NCBI GenBank assembly: GCA_015478945.1
Contig: JABUQX010088601.1
Location: forward strand, 1-30,289
Source: Trachelipus rathkii
Taxonomy: Eukaryota; Arthropoda; Malacostraca; Isopoda; Trachelipodidae
DNA: 30,289 nt
Reading direction: 5' to 3'
The number at the start of each line of letters is the position of its first letter. The first letter of the stretch is position 1. Both the position numbers and the translations under genes were made by a program. Below, in pieces: positions 1 to 10,098 of the stretch. The notes under the pieces are model-generated. The model worked only from the letters and a program-made list of their open reading frames with translations, did no database searches and had not been told where the DNA came from.

Positions 1-1540
1 TTGGTGGTTGGGTGGTATGATGAGTAGTGTATATTATGATATTATATATTATATATTTTTTATATATTTTGTGTATTTATTAATTTTATATTTGTATGTA
101 TATTAGTATTTATTGGTTTATCATTATGTTGATTATATAATTTATAGTAGTGTGTTTATAAATTTATATATAATATAGCTTATTGTTCCTGAGTTTTGTT
201 TGTAGTAGTTATTATTTGGTTATTATATATTTTATCAACAACTTTAAGAATCAGTAAGTTTTTTGTTATGAGTTTTGTTTTTATTAGTTTGTATATATTA
301 TTTGTTGTCGGTATTAGATATTATTTTATTAGATTAGGTATGAGTATTTTATTGTATTTTATTAATATATATTTATTATATTATTATTATTAAGTGTTGG
401 GAATTAAAAAATAACCGTTTCGTTTTTTAAAAAAATAAAAACATCTTTTTTTAAAAAAAGACCAATTGGTCATAAAAATTTATTGTTTTTTTTTTGTTTT
501 TTTTTTTTTAAATTACCTTATTTTTCATATTATTATCGAAGGTCTTTTTAGGGTTATTTTAGCATTAATAATACAGTAAATTTACATATGTTTATAATAG
601 CAGGTATAGCATATAAAGTATAGTGTGAGTTTCTTAACAAAGTTTATTGTGAGGGTGCTTGGCTGGTGTGGGCATAGTATATGGATTTTGTTATCATTTT
701 TCACATTAATGCTTCAAGTTTTGATTTTATTTATTATTATTATATTTATTTGGAGTGATTAGTTATTGTTGAGTTATTATGTTTATTATTAGTTGTATTT
801 ATGTTATGTTGATTGTTATTATTTATTTATGAAGGTAGTATATTTGGTATTTTATTTTTATGGTTTTGTGGTAGTTGTTGTGTATAAGTTGTTATTGTGA
901 GTATAAGTGGTTTATATTTTATGTTATATGGTGTTTATTATTATTATTAATATAGCTTATTATGAGTAATTGTTAGTATTTTTATGAGTAGTTGCTGTTA
1001 GTGATTATATAGTATGGAGTAGGTGGTAGGTAGGTATTGCTGATGAGGATTTAAATAACAACAACTTATATTAGTTGTCGTTTGTGGTATATTAGTACTA
1101 GGTGGTATACAATTATTCATCGTGATGATTGGTGTGGTATATATAGGTATGAGTAGTTGTAGTTTTATAGGTTTTAGTAGTTAGGTTATGGGGTGAATGT
1201 GTAGTGGTTGAGTAGATTTATATGGTTATCTTGATGTTCTAGATGTGGTGGGTTGGGGCTATATTATTTATATTGTGTGAATATGGCTGTGAGTATTGTA
1301 TAAGTATATACGTGTATGTAGTATATTTGTTATAATTATTGTATACTAGTGTTTATATATATAGTGATAATAATTAATATATTATATATATTATTTATAC
1401 TAGTTGATGATATTTAATTATTCATCATCATATTCCGATCAGTTATATAATTTTTTTGTTTTTTTGTTTGTATTATTGTATTAGTTATATGTGGGCGCGT
1501 TTTGTTATTATCTTTTAATGTATTATTCTATCATTTCTAC
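1..1540. repeat. T/G-rich low-complexity region, no gene
   Basis: This stretch is dominated by T, with A and G and very little C, and by irregular TTA, TAG, TAT and GTT triplets that resemble a decayed trinucleotide repeat. Homopolymer A and T runs sit at about 410-515. A short open frame at 196-393 encodes only I, L, Y, F and V residues, as expected from T-rich DNA, and is not credible as a gene. No RNA gene or transposon motif was recognised. Confidence 0.6.
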
Positions 1541-4500
1541 ACTTTAATTTCTCCTCCATAGAACTGGTGGTAAGTTGTCGTAACAAGCTTACAGAAAAGA
1601 AATAGCAGTAGAAGAATTTATGAAAAGTCGAATTACGAAAGTCCCAGGTCCTTACCTTCCCTCCTCTCTGTTCCATAATTAGTAAGGTACTTTCGTCGCT
1701 AGTCCTAAGAAACATTGCTCACCCTATATGCTTTTCACGGGACTGCGTACGGACCCTCACTATGGTAAATATCCGTCAAGTAGTAAAGGGATTCACCCTA
1801 TGACCCAGAGTGGGCCACAAGACCATATTTCCCCCTCACAATAATCTCTCTACATGCCTTCTCTTCTTATTAATGTTTCACCCTTTATTCTCGCACTCTG
1901 CCAAAAAACATTTCCTTCCCTTTCGACACATTCGTTTTACTGTACTCATTCCACTTTTTGCTTTGGATCTCCCAGCTCGGTCGTATTTTCAAACATCACT
2001 CGCCACTTATACATCTGCTTAAATAACTCGACTATCATTCATCTCTTTCGCACATACTCAGATCCATCTTTTCAAAACATCTTCATTATTCTCTCTTTAC
2101 TGTACTTTCCTCCTTTCTTCACACCCTACATTGGTATCAACTCTCTAATATGTCGATTTCTTCATTTTATCCAATTCTTCTCACACACTTAGCATGCCCT
2201 AAGATTGTACCGACTGGCACATGTGTGACTTTAGATCTATCCTTCTTTTCATATACCATATAGTCTCACTACTTATACAATAGACACGTATACAAACATA
2301 ACCCGTTCAAGTTATGTATGTACTCCTAGCGCATCTTAAAAACTTATCCCTTTTACATTTCACCAACCGATTTAATTGCACCAGCCACTTTTCCTGTCAT
2401 GTTCTATTCTGGTAACTTTTCCGTACTAAGCTCTTCTATCATTTCCGTTCCCGTGTTCTCATCCAACATATACCTAAATTACTATAATGTTATATATACA
2501 GACACTCGTGGTTGATTCCATGCTCTCTAGCTCATTCTATACACTTAATTTCATCACTGGGAGTATTGACTTGTCCTCATCTCACAATTCCTATGATACT
2601 AACTCGTTAGGTGATCGTTTACTTCAAACTGCGCGCGTCCGTTGGTTACTCAATCCTCTTTCTGGAATTCTCTCTATCCTATATCTTCTTTCATATAATA
2701 TTTTATGTCGTCCTACATTCAATTACGCGAACTATCATGTGGGTTTCAATCTTTCTGCTATATAATATAGGTTTAATGTTGGCATATATGCCTTGCGTCA
2801 CGTACATCTCGCGAATTTTCCATCATTCGGCGTAGGACCACCGGGCGAGTGAGTTGGGTGCTGTGCGAGGACTCCTTACGCTTCAGATCCGTGTGTCAGT
2901 GAGGAAGTGCCGGGTTTTGATGTGCGTGGGCGTCTAGTGGTTCGCAGGTTAATTATCGAATATTTTGAATAACCCATTTTGGGGCTTGGGGGAGCGTTAT
3001 TTAATCGCACACCGCGGTGGGGGGGTGGCCGGATCCTTGTATTGCGGTCTGTCCGCTAGTTTTTTTTTTTTTAATTTACTATAATGGCTTAGTTTGCTTA
3101 GATTATGTGTTGTGATCAAGTGTGGTTTGTATCCTATTGTGAGTTTCTTGACTACAGGCTTGGGTCACTACCACTCTGATTTCGGTGCATAGCTAGTTAT
3201 CTTATGATTCCAAGTTTCAGAAGTCTCTTGAGTCACCTGATACAGCTAATTGTGATTTATCTAAGCGAGCGCGTCCTATTAGGCTCTTTTACCCTGATAG
3301 ATCCCTGTTATTCATAAGCGTCCCTGTATTTGCAATGAGTGATCCATTTAAAACTATTAAAATATTTCAGATTTATTATCTTTCCTCTGCTTTTTCTATT
3401 TTTCGTCTTATCATTTGCTTTCAATTGTAATAGTATTTTGATCTCACACTAGTCATATTGATCTGCCTAGGGAGAGGCGGCAGCCTTTTTTTTCTTGTCA
3501 CTGCAAGTTGGTTCATTCAGGTCTTCACGTTGTTCACTTTTCGGCGTCATCCTCCTGTTTGCGATCCAGAGACATCCACATATGAATCGTGTGCCCTACA
3601 GACTCACTCAATAAACTAAAGGACCCTATTGATATTTTTTCTTTACAGTGTCCCGTTCTTATTCTCTTCTTGTCTGTTATCTCGTCTTATTATTTTAAGG
3701 TACTATTATTCTTTGCTACTCCTCTGTTTTCAATCCCTCGAGAATCTATTAGTGCCTTCTCCATATTAACGCTTTTAATTACACAACTTTCAATAGATCC
3801 TGTTCCGATAATGCAATTCACTGCATCTGCCTCCGTTCTTGTCATGGGTTCACCGGTAATGTGTGTTGTATCAGTCTATAGGGTCCTTGCTAGATTTTTT
3901 ACTTCGAGTGCTGTAACTTTCTCACTCTAACCACAATTTCTCATCTTTTATAACCTCAATCCCCAAATGACTATTCCTTCTTGTTGTCCATCAAACCACA
4001 CACACAAGTCATGTATTACCTTCATGCATTAACTGCAATATTATTACAGATGTTTCAGAGTGTTCTTCCACACTCCCTCACATCCCATTTTCATCCAGTT
4101 ACAAAAACACCACCTCCTATTCATTTATTATCTCCTTATTCCTAATTCTTAACCTTTCGCGCTTCCTTCCAGAAGAGCTTCTATTCCCTTGTATGTCCCG
4201 CATTCATCCTCCTTCAAACTGTTCATTTACCTCTTCTTTTCTCTTACGTATGCACTTTTACTTCCTGTTTTTCCTCTTTATAATTCCAAGCTATGCTTTC
4301 TTTGAAAACTTCATCCATTGCTTTTACGTACATTCCAAGCCACGGCTTCTTTTTTGTAACTTTTAACCCGCTTGCATCACCTCTTCATTCCCTCATTTAG
4401 CTGTTATCTTCTTACTTCCTACTTTAGCAACACCACCACATACTTCTTTTGCCACTGCTAACAATTGCTTTCTTCATTTGCTTCCAGATTTATTCAGTTT

Positions 4501-4960
4501 AAACTTGTTTACATTCATCAACTAATTTACTTGCGAGCGTTCTTACCATACTATATCCTTATTACCAGGTTTCACACCTAAACTTCTCTACTCTAATTTT
4601 ACCACACTTCTCTTCCGTTCAGCCTTCCTCTCCATCCAAGTTCCCCTACTAACTTAATTTTACCTAAAACCATAATGATCCGATAATTCCATTCCTAAAC
4701 CCCTCACGCTGATTTATATCATCATAAACTACAGGCTCAAACATTCTCCTTCTTCACCAACACAACAAAATCAATCATACTTTTTCCCTTCGATACCCAT
4801 CTCTACCTACAACCAACTCTAGTAATACTCTTTGTTTAAAGAAAGTATTACTTACCAACATACCTCTCTCCCCCTCCCAGAAAGTCAATCACCTTCCTAA
4901 CCATTCTCATTTTCTCTTGGACACTCATAAACCACCTGTTATACCATCCTTTTTTTGATC
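1541..4960 (-). mobile_element. Non-LTR retrotransposon copy A (endonuclease + reverse transcriptase family), decayed
   Basis: This is a second copy of the element at 23281-26140, in the same orientation. Block 1541-2480 matches 23290-24120, for example the shared CTAAGATTGT and TTTAGATCTAT segments. Block 3540-4960 matches 24830-26050, for example CCACCTGTTATACCATCC against a nearly identical string near 26005. Read on the minus strand, about 4670-4960 gives endonuclease remnants including VSNTFFK and SDHY, and about 3780-3930 aligns with the RT-finger region of copy B. There is no long open frame, and stops and frameshifts are everywhere. The middle (about 2480-3540) could not be aligned by eye with copy B and may be more diverged or carry another insertion. 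The upstream end is cut by an AT array at 4961. Confidence 0.8.
2480..3540. other. Unassigned middle block of retrotransposon copy A
   Basis: This stretch sits where copy B has its RT palm region, but no YADD-like motif or clear alignment is visible. It includes a GC-rich patch at 2825-3058 followed by a T run at 3060-3072, unlike its AT-rich surroundings. It may be a nested insertion in copy A or simply badly decayed sequence. No coding function can be supported. Confidence 0.4.
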
Positions 4961-5029
4961 ATATATATATACTAATATATATATCTATATATTAATATTA
5001 TATTATTAATATATATATATATATATATA

Positions 5030-5077
<48 letters not shown>

Positions 5078-5239
5078 TATAACAATATATAATATATATA
5101 AGTATATAATATATATATATATATAATATATTATATATATAATATATATATATATATATAGTAATATATATATATATATTATATATATATATATTATATA
5201 TATATATATATTCGGTATATATATATATACTATATATAT
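4961..5239. repeat. (AT)n microsatellite
   Basis: Almost pure TA dinucleotides with phase breaks such as TAGTATA and TATTAATA. It directly truncates the upstream end of retrotransposon copy A. The tyrosine/isoleucine open frame it produces is an artefact. Confidence 0.95.
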
Positions 5240-5431
5240 CCGTATTAATAGTCAATATTTAGTCCTAGAAGGGGTATTGGTACTAACTTGTATAAGATTT
5301 AAAGAACATGCCTTTAATATACATAAAAGAGGTTAATTTTAAAAAAAAACATTTTGTTTTTAAAAAAAAATCGTGTTTTTTTTTTCAAAAAAAAAAAAAC
5401 AAACTTAAAAAAAACCGTTTTTTTTACAACC
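5240..5431. other. Spacer with alternating A and T runs, no gene
   Basis: Non-coding spacer. At 5340-5425 runs of 8-13 A alternate with runs of 8-10 T, giving potential local hairpins. A similar A/T-run cluster occurs at about 410-515. No protein or RNA gene was recognised. Confidence 0.5.
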
Positions 5432-5449
5432 CATATAATATTATATATA

Positions 5450-5486
<37 letters not shown>

Positions 5487-5515
5487 TATAGTATATATAT
5501 ATATATATATATATA

Positions 5516-5553
<38 letters not shown>
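5432..5553. repeat. (AT)n microsatellite
   Basis: TA dinucleotide array with a few phase breaks, starting directly after the A/T-run spacer. Confidence 0.95.
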
Positions 5554-5557
<4 letters not shown>

Positions 5558-5654
5558 ATACTCTTTTACTGCCCTTTCTGACAATAGTTTAATATAGAAA
5601 ATTTTAGTGTCAAAAACATGTGGGTCACTGTCTACAAGCTTTAATATAAATATT

Positions 5655-5655
5655 A

Positions 5656-5689
<34 letters not shown>

Positions 5690-5824
5690 GTATTATATAA
5701 TAGTATATATATATAATATATATTATATATATAGTATATATATATAATATAATATAATATATATATATATATATACCCTATATATAATATATACTATATA
5801 TATATAGTATATATATATATATAG

Positions 5825-5875
<51 letters not shown>
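5655..5875. repeat. (AT)n microsatellite
   Basis: Interrupted TA array; the preceding 5554-5654 is unassigned single-copy-looking sequence. The longest pure run is at its right end, about 5835-5874. Confidence 0.95.
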
Positions 5876-5877
<2 letters not shown>

Positions 5878-6064
5878 GTAAAGAGGGGTGACTTTGACCT
5901 ACGGCAGGGGTACTCAAAATGCTAAGGTTTATGGAGACTTTTTTTTTTTTTTTTTTTCAAAAATTTTTTTTTTATATGTTAATATTATCCTTTAGGAGTA
6001 GATGATAGTAATAATTGTATTTGTATATATAATATAGGATTGAATGTTAGAAGCCGATAAGTAA
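5876..6064. other. Spacer with a hAT-terminus-like motif at 5905
   Basis: CAGGGGTACTCAAA at 5905-5918 resembles the CAGGGGT..CAAA termini of Charlie/Tip100-type hAT elements. A T run follows at 5940-5957. No matching right terminus was found, so this may be a solitary end or chance. Confidence 0.3.
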
Positions 6065-6184
6065 CGTGGACGAGAATGCCCTTTTGGGGGGCGGGGCAAT
6101 TCGGTCCACTTCAATTTTCACATCCCTAAGTGTTTTATGTGATAAACTATGATAAGTCAGTTTTCATTTTTAAACATAATGGTA

Positions 6185-6900
6185 TTCATTTTTAAACATA
6201 ATGGTATTACAACATTATTTTAAGAAATTGGGTTCGAAAATGTAATAAAATGTTCGAGTTTGCGTTCGTTTTTGTCAAACTGCAAAATCGTAAAAAAGAG
6301 GCTCGCCTACACGTAAGAAATTTCTTAATTCTGTAAGGTTTGCTTTTCTTTTTTATTCTGTATTATAACAGAACTAAGGAAATTTCTTACGTTGGTAAGC
6401 GTTTTTTTTACGATTTTGCGATGTTTGACAAAAATGCAACGCCAAACGCGTTTGACAAAAATCAACGCAAGCTCAAGTATTTTAGGTCTCTTTTTAAACA
6501 TAATGGTATTACAATATTATTTTAGGAAATTTTTTTTGAAAACTAATAAAATGTTCAAGTTTGCGTTTGTTTTTGTCAAACGCAATGTCGCGGATTTTAC
6601 CCGGACAAAGGAATTTACTTTATTCCTTTTTATGCTGAGTATTCCAACAGATTTAAGAAATTCTTTTACGTTTGGGTGAGCGTTTTTTTTACGAGTTTTT
6701 GCGGGTTTGACAAAAACGGAACGGTAATGTTATTAACTGTCTGTAAGGTTGCAATTCTTTTTTTATTTTATATTTACATTTAATATAAAGGAAATTCTTT
6801 ACGTTTGTGAGCGTTTCTTACGATGTTATTGCGCTGTTTGACATAAAACGTTAACGCAACGCTTTGACAAAAAACGAAATGGCAACTCGAAGCGTTTAGG
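6185..6900 (+). repeat. Diverged internal repeats with TTTGTCAAAC-like core
   Basis: The block beginning ACATAATGGTATTACAA occurs at about 6193 and 6500, each followed some 50-60 bases later by TTTGCGTTYGTTTTTGTCAA. A second block, AAATTCTTTACGTTTG(N)GAGCG followed by a TTTGACAAAAA segment, occurs at about 6381, 6657 and 6791. These are direct repeats of roughly 135-310 bases inside the motif-bounded element. The two short open frames here (6340-6525, 6392-6679) run through the repeats and are not credible genes. Confidence 0.65.
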
Positions 6901-7200
6901 GCATATACGTTTCGTAAGAACCAATGCAGAGAACGAGAAACTGCTTACAGGGTCTGGCAACATCCATCATTCAAAGTATCCACCTTTGTATCCCTGCTGT
7001 GTTACTTTTGCGTAAGTGTGAACTAGCTTGCTGAAAAAATTTGTATAGTTTAAATAATTTCGGAAAAATTTACCTACCTATCTTGCTGTAAAAGTGTGAA
7101 AATTATTTTAAACATTATACTTTCGGACATATTTTTGTAAAAGAGCATTAAAAAAATTTAATTTAATGAAGATTTCAATGTGGACCGAATTGCCCCACGC

Positions 7201-7556
7201 AAATTTTTAAACCTGGACCGAATTGCCCCATGTTACAATTTTTATAATAAAACATATTTATCTCTTGCCTGAATGACTCCGATTGCATTAAGGTTATGAA
7301 CTATTTTTAAGTACTTTATCTTGGTACCAATAATGTAGTACAATTATTTTGACCTGTATGATTCTTAGCAATAAGCCTAAAATTTACCCGATTTTATAGT
7401 GCTCAGAAAAAGAAAAACAATCACAAAATTAATGGACTTAAATTAAAGGTTTCATAAAAAATTAATACCTAAAAAAATTACTACCAATAAATAAAAATAC
7501 TTTAATAGATCATATTTTGCCAGATCGTAATAGGCTATTTTGAGCCACTGGATCTT
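7201..7556. other. AT-rich single-copy-looking stretch, nothing recognised
   Basis: Between the 7214 and 7568 copies of the GACCGAATTGCCCC motif there is ordinary AT-rich DNA with no open frame of note, no RNA gene and no obvious internal repeat. Confidence 0.5.
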
Positions 7557-7614
7557 AATTGCCCCACGTGGACCGAATTGCCCCACGAATTGGGGGGAAG
7601 TGCCCCGTCTTACG

Positions 7615-7694
<80 letters not shown>
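7615..7694. repeat. (AT)n microsatellite
   Basis: About 40 uninterrupted TA units, the purest AT array in the window, directly right of the motif-bounded element. Confidence 0.97.
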
Positions 7695-7697
<3 letters not shown>

Positions 7698-7993
7698 GAG
7701 CGTTATTGAATTTTTATATTCAATCATACAAAAAATATATATATTTAAAAATTTTTTTTCTTTATTTAATTAACTACATTTGGTATATTCAATTTATTCG
7801 CTGATAATCATTAAGAAAAAAAAAATTATAGAAAATTATTATCAATATATCTATAAATAATTAGAAAAAATCTGAAAAAATACATCGATAGTACTATTAT
7901 CCCTAAAAAGAAATTAACGAATTATTTGATCTTGATTTTTTAGTTTTTTATTTAACATATACATTTAAAATGTATGCTAATCGAAAAAAAAAA
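7695..7993. other. AT-rich spacer, nothing recognised
   Basis: A/T-rich sequence with several short A and T runs; no coding frame, repeat unit or RNA structure was seen. Confidence 0.5.
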
Positions 7994-8155
7994 TTGGTAA
8001 TAGTAGAGCAGAGGGGTGTCACCCCCAATTTTTATGAAACTTACAGGATATAGGTACTTAAAAATAATAATGAATAGTGAAAACAAAAATCGGCGGTCTC
8101 TTTAGGAAAAAAAAAAGTTACAGCCTTGCAAAGATATTAAAAATCCCATAGGAAT

Positions 8156-8158
<3 letters not shown>

Positions 8159-8194
<36 letters not shown>

Positions 8195-8390
8195 CTATAT
8201 ATATATAAAATATATATAATATATTATACTATATTGTATAGTATATATAATATATAATATGTATTAATAGTATATATATATATATATATATAATATCCGA
8301 TAAAGTAAGTAAGTAATATATATATACATACATACATATATATATATATATTTATATATATTAATATATAGTATATATTATATAAATAAA
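8159..8390. repeat. (AT)n microsatellite within the foldback element
   Basis: Interrupted TA array containing a short AAGTAAGTAAGTAA run near 8305 and CATACATACATA near 8330. It lies between the left arm and the third arm copy of the surrounding inverted repeat. Confidence 0.9.
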
Positions 8391-8529
8391 GAAATTTAAA
8401 ATCACAGGATATACTTTATAAAAATAATAATGAAGCTTAAAAAAGAGAAATTAGGAAAAAAAGTTAGCCCCTCAAAATTAAAAGAATTTTCCTATAGGCT
8501 TTCTCATAAAAATAAAAAAAAAAAACTAT

Positions 8530-8663
8530 TGGCCTCATGCTCGTTTTATGGCCATCCTAGTTCAGGTTATGATAAGATTTGTTAAGTACACATAGATTTT
8601 CTCTGTGTATACCTAACAAAAGTTATCATAACCTGAACTAGAGGGTCTGAAATGAGACCTAAC
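8530..8663. mobile_element. Small hairpin MITE-like element
   Basis: CTAGTTCAGGTTATGATAA at 8557-8575 is repaired by its complement ending CCTGAACTAG at 8641; about 29 of 32 arm bases pair around a short loop near 8597-8609. Weaker outer similarity (GGCCTCAT at 8531 against ATGAGACC at 8653) suggests true ends slightly further out. A half copy of the right arm appears at about 9036-9080 (AACAAAACTTATTATAACCT then GGGTCCTAAAATGAG), so this is a dispersed family. Confidence 0.7.
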
Positions 8664-9094
8664 CTTGATGGATCATAAATAAAAGTCTATGAAAGAGTTT
8701 TAACAACTTTGGAGGCTGTAACTTTTTTTCCTAAAGAGACGCTGATTTTCATTTCCACTATTCTTCATTATTATTTTTTTAAAGTATATCCTGTGATTTT
8801 CATAAAAATCGGAGGTGACACCCCTCTGCTCTACTATTGCCAAAAACTTTAAAGAACTTTTTAACACCATTTTTGTTAATTAAAAGTTTATAGTTTTAAT
8901 ACAATAGTTGTGTAATACTTTCTCACATTAACTACATAATTACCCATCTCTTTTTACATTCGAATAAAAATCAATAACGGTTATAGGATAAGTTTAAAAG
9001 TGGACACAATTCAGTTGCCTACTGTGCTAGGCAATTAACAAAACTTATTATAACCTAAATTTAATGGGTCCTAAAATGAGTTAAAAAATTTTTT

Positions 9095-9200
9095 TTTTTT
9101 TGATTGATTGATTAAATTTATTAGGACATTAGGACATTAGGAATATAGAGACAGTAAAAAGCCACATGGGCCTATCGAGACTGCCCCAGTCAACCCACTA
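9095..9200 (-). mobile_element. Retroelement 3' tail-like sequence
   Basis: Read on the minus strand, the sequence passes GGGTTGACTGGGGCAGTC, then CTAATGTCCTAATGTCCTAA, AATAAA and ATCAATCAATCA, and ends in an A run. This looks like the 3' end of a SINE or LINE with a short tandem tail. The segment 9159-9198 matches the repeat unit of the array at 10099-10700. No Pol III box or coding frame was identified in the adjoining 9200-9430, so the class is unresolved. Confidence 0.5.
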
Positions 9201-9448
9201 CCCAAACATGCTCATGCAAATCCACAAAGCACCCTAGGGCTTGTCAATTTGTTGTAACTACAAATCCACCAATTTGGCTTAGTCAAAACTCTAATGATAA
9301 TAAAATATGATACCCAAACCAATCCCACATGCATTAATAAGCTAAGTTATGGTCACACATGCCATCTAACAATAACTGCTATAACTAAAAACCCGCCAAT
9401 ATATGTGAGAGGTTTGGCACCACTGTTTTAATACTTTTACAAGGGGAT

Positions 9449-9450
<2 letters not shown>
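9201..9450. other. Sequence upstream of the tail-like element, class unknown
   Basis: This stretch has ordinary base composition, with no coding frame and no convincing tRNA-type A or B box on the minus strand. It may be the body of the same retroelement as 9095-9200, but nothing seen proves it. Confidence 0.35.
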
Positions 9451-9507
<57 letters not shown>

Positions 9508-9522
9508 ATATATATAATAAAA

Positions 9523-9547
<25 letters not shown>
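9450..9547. repeat. (AT)n microsatellite
   Basis: Long TA run followed by an interrupted section (TAATATAATA). Confidence 0.95.
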
Positions 9548-9553
<6 letters not shown>

Positions 9554-9686
9554 GGAAAAAAAAAATATTGATATTTCATCAGAATCTGTTGAACTCAACT
9601 ATTACCAGTTTTCATTTTCCTGTAGAAAGTAAAATTGAAAATTAATGCCAGATGCAGACTAATTATACATATTGTTTTTGTATAAT

Positions 9687-9935
9687 GGCATATTTGTAGA
9701 TACTGTACTATGACTTTTTTCTGAAAAAATTTTCCAAGTTCAAAAAAAATTTTAAGTTCAGAAAAGTTAAGTAAAGTTTAGTTTTTTAAGAAAATTCTTT
9801 AGTGGCAAGCTTCTGGCATAATTCCAGAAGCTTGCCACTAAATAATTTTCTTAAAAAACTAAACTTAACTTAACTTTTCTGAACTTAGAAAATTTTTTCA
9901 GAAAAAAGTCACAGTACAGTATCTACAAATATGCC
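9687..9935. repeat. Near-perfect long hairpin (MITE-like)
   Basis: The arms start GGCATATTTGTAGATACTGT at 9687 and end with its near-complement ACAGTATCTACAAATATGCC at 9935. The centre is AGTGGCAAGCTTCTGG, a 7-base loop (9817-9823), then CCAGAAGCTTGCCACT. The main difference between the arms is a small extra copy of an AATTTT..AAGTTCA segment in the left arm. Flanking TGTATAAT sequences are also partly paired. Such a structure fits a very young foldback MITE or a fresh inverted duplication, and if transcribed it would give a long double-stranded stem. Confidence 0.85.
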
Positions 9936-9945
9936 TTGTATAATG

Positions 9946-10098
9946 TTGTATAATGATATGTAGGCCAGTAATTTGAATATTGTGCTAGCAATTTAGCACC
10001 GCTTATCTAGAAACAGACCATAGATATGCTGGAAGAGGGCGCAGACGGTGAAAGCGCGAGGCAGGAGATTTTTGGCTTTGAAATATAGGCGTGAGGCT
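9946..10098. other. Spacer, nothing recognised
   Basis: Short stretch of mixed composition (GAAGAGGGCGCAGACGG near 10032) leading into the tandem array. No feature was identified. Confidence 0.4.

Larger units (their letters stand above)
6065..7584. mobile_element. Motif-bounded inverted-repeat element(s) with GGGGCAATTCGGTCCAC ends
   Basis: GGGGCAATTCGGTCCAC at 6093-6109 is the exact reverse complement of GTGGACCGAATTGCCCC at 7180-7196, and the similarity runs inward (CCACTTCAATTTTC against the complement of GATTTCAATGTGG). This defines a candidate non-autonomous DNA transposon of about 1.1 kb. Further direct copies lie at 7214-7229 and 7568-7584, a partial one at 7557-7567, and a degenerate one at 6065-6081. 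The interior holds diverged repeats and no transposase. It could be a MITE, a nest of several copies, or a short-motif satellite. The right end abuts an AT array. Confidence 0.6.
7994..8843. repeat. Composite foldback element with arms of about 140 bp
   Basis: The left arm (7994-8136) begins GGTAATAGTAGAGCAGAGGG, and the right arm (8704-8843) ends with the near-complement CCCTCTGCTCTACTATTGCC. Similarity continues through AGGATATA, AATAATGA, TTTAGGAAAAA and GTTACAGCC across both arms. A third, partial arm copy in the left-arm orientation lies at 8397-8505 (TCACAGGATATACTTTATAA and onward to CCTATAGG). Between them sit an AT array and a separate hairpin element. This looks like a MITE or foldback transposon disrupted or duplicated by later insertions. 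No transposase is encoded. Confidence 0.75.

Noticed and set aside
196..393. Plus-strand open frame resembling a hydrophobic membrane peptide
   Set aside because: T-rich low-complexity DNA gives Phe, Leu, Ile, Val and Tyr codons by composition alone.
2820..3060. Possible tRNA-derived SINE (GGTTCGCAGG resembles a B box)
   Set aside because: No A box at the right distance, and the T run is on the wrong side for a tail of a minus-strand insertion.
3589..3930. Plus-strand open frame of 113 codons
   Set aside because: It is antisense to the RT-finger region of retrotransposon copy A, which aligns with copy B on the minus strand.
4998..5255. Open frames made almost only of Tyr and Ile (also near 5723, 7540, 22841, 23022, 29906)
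   Set aside because: They are direct translations of (AT)n arrays and have no coding signal.
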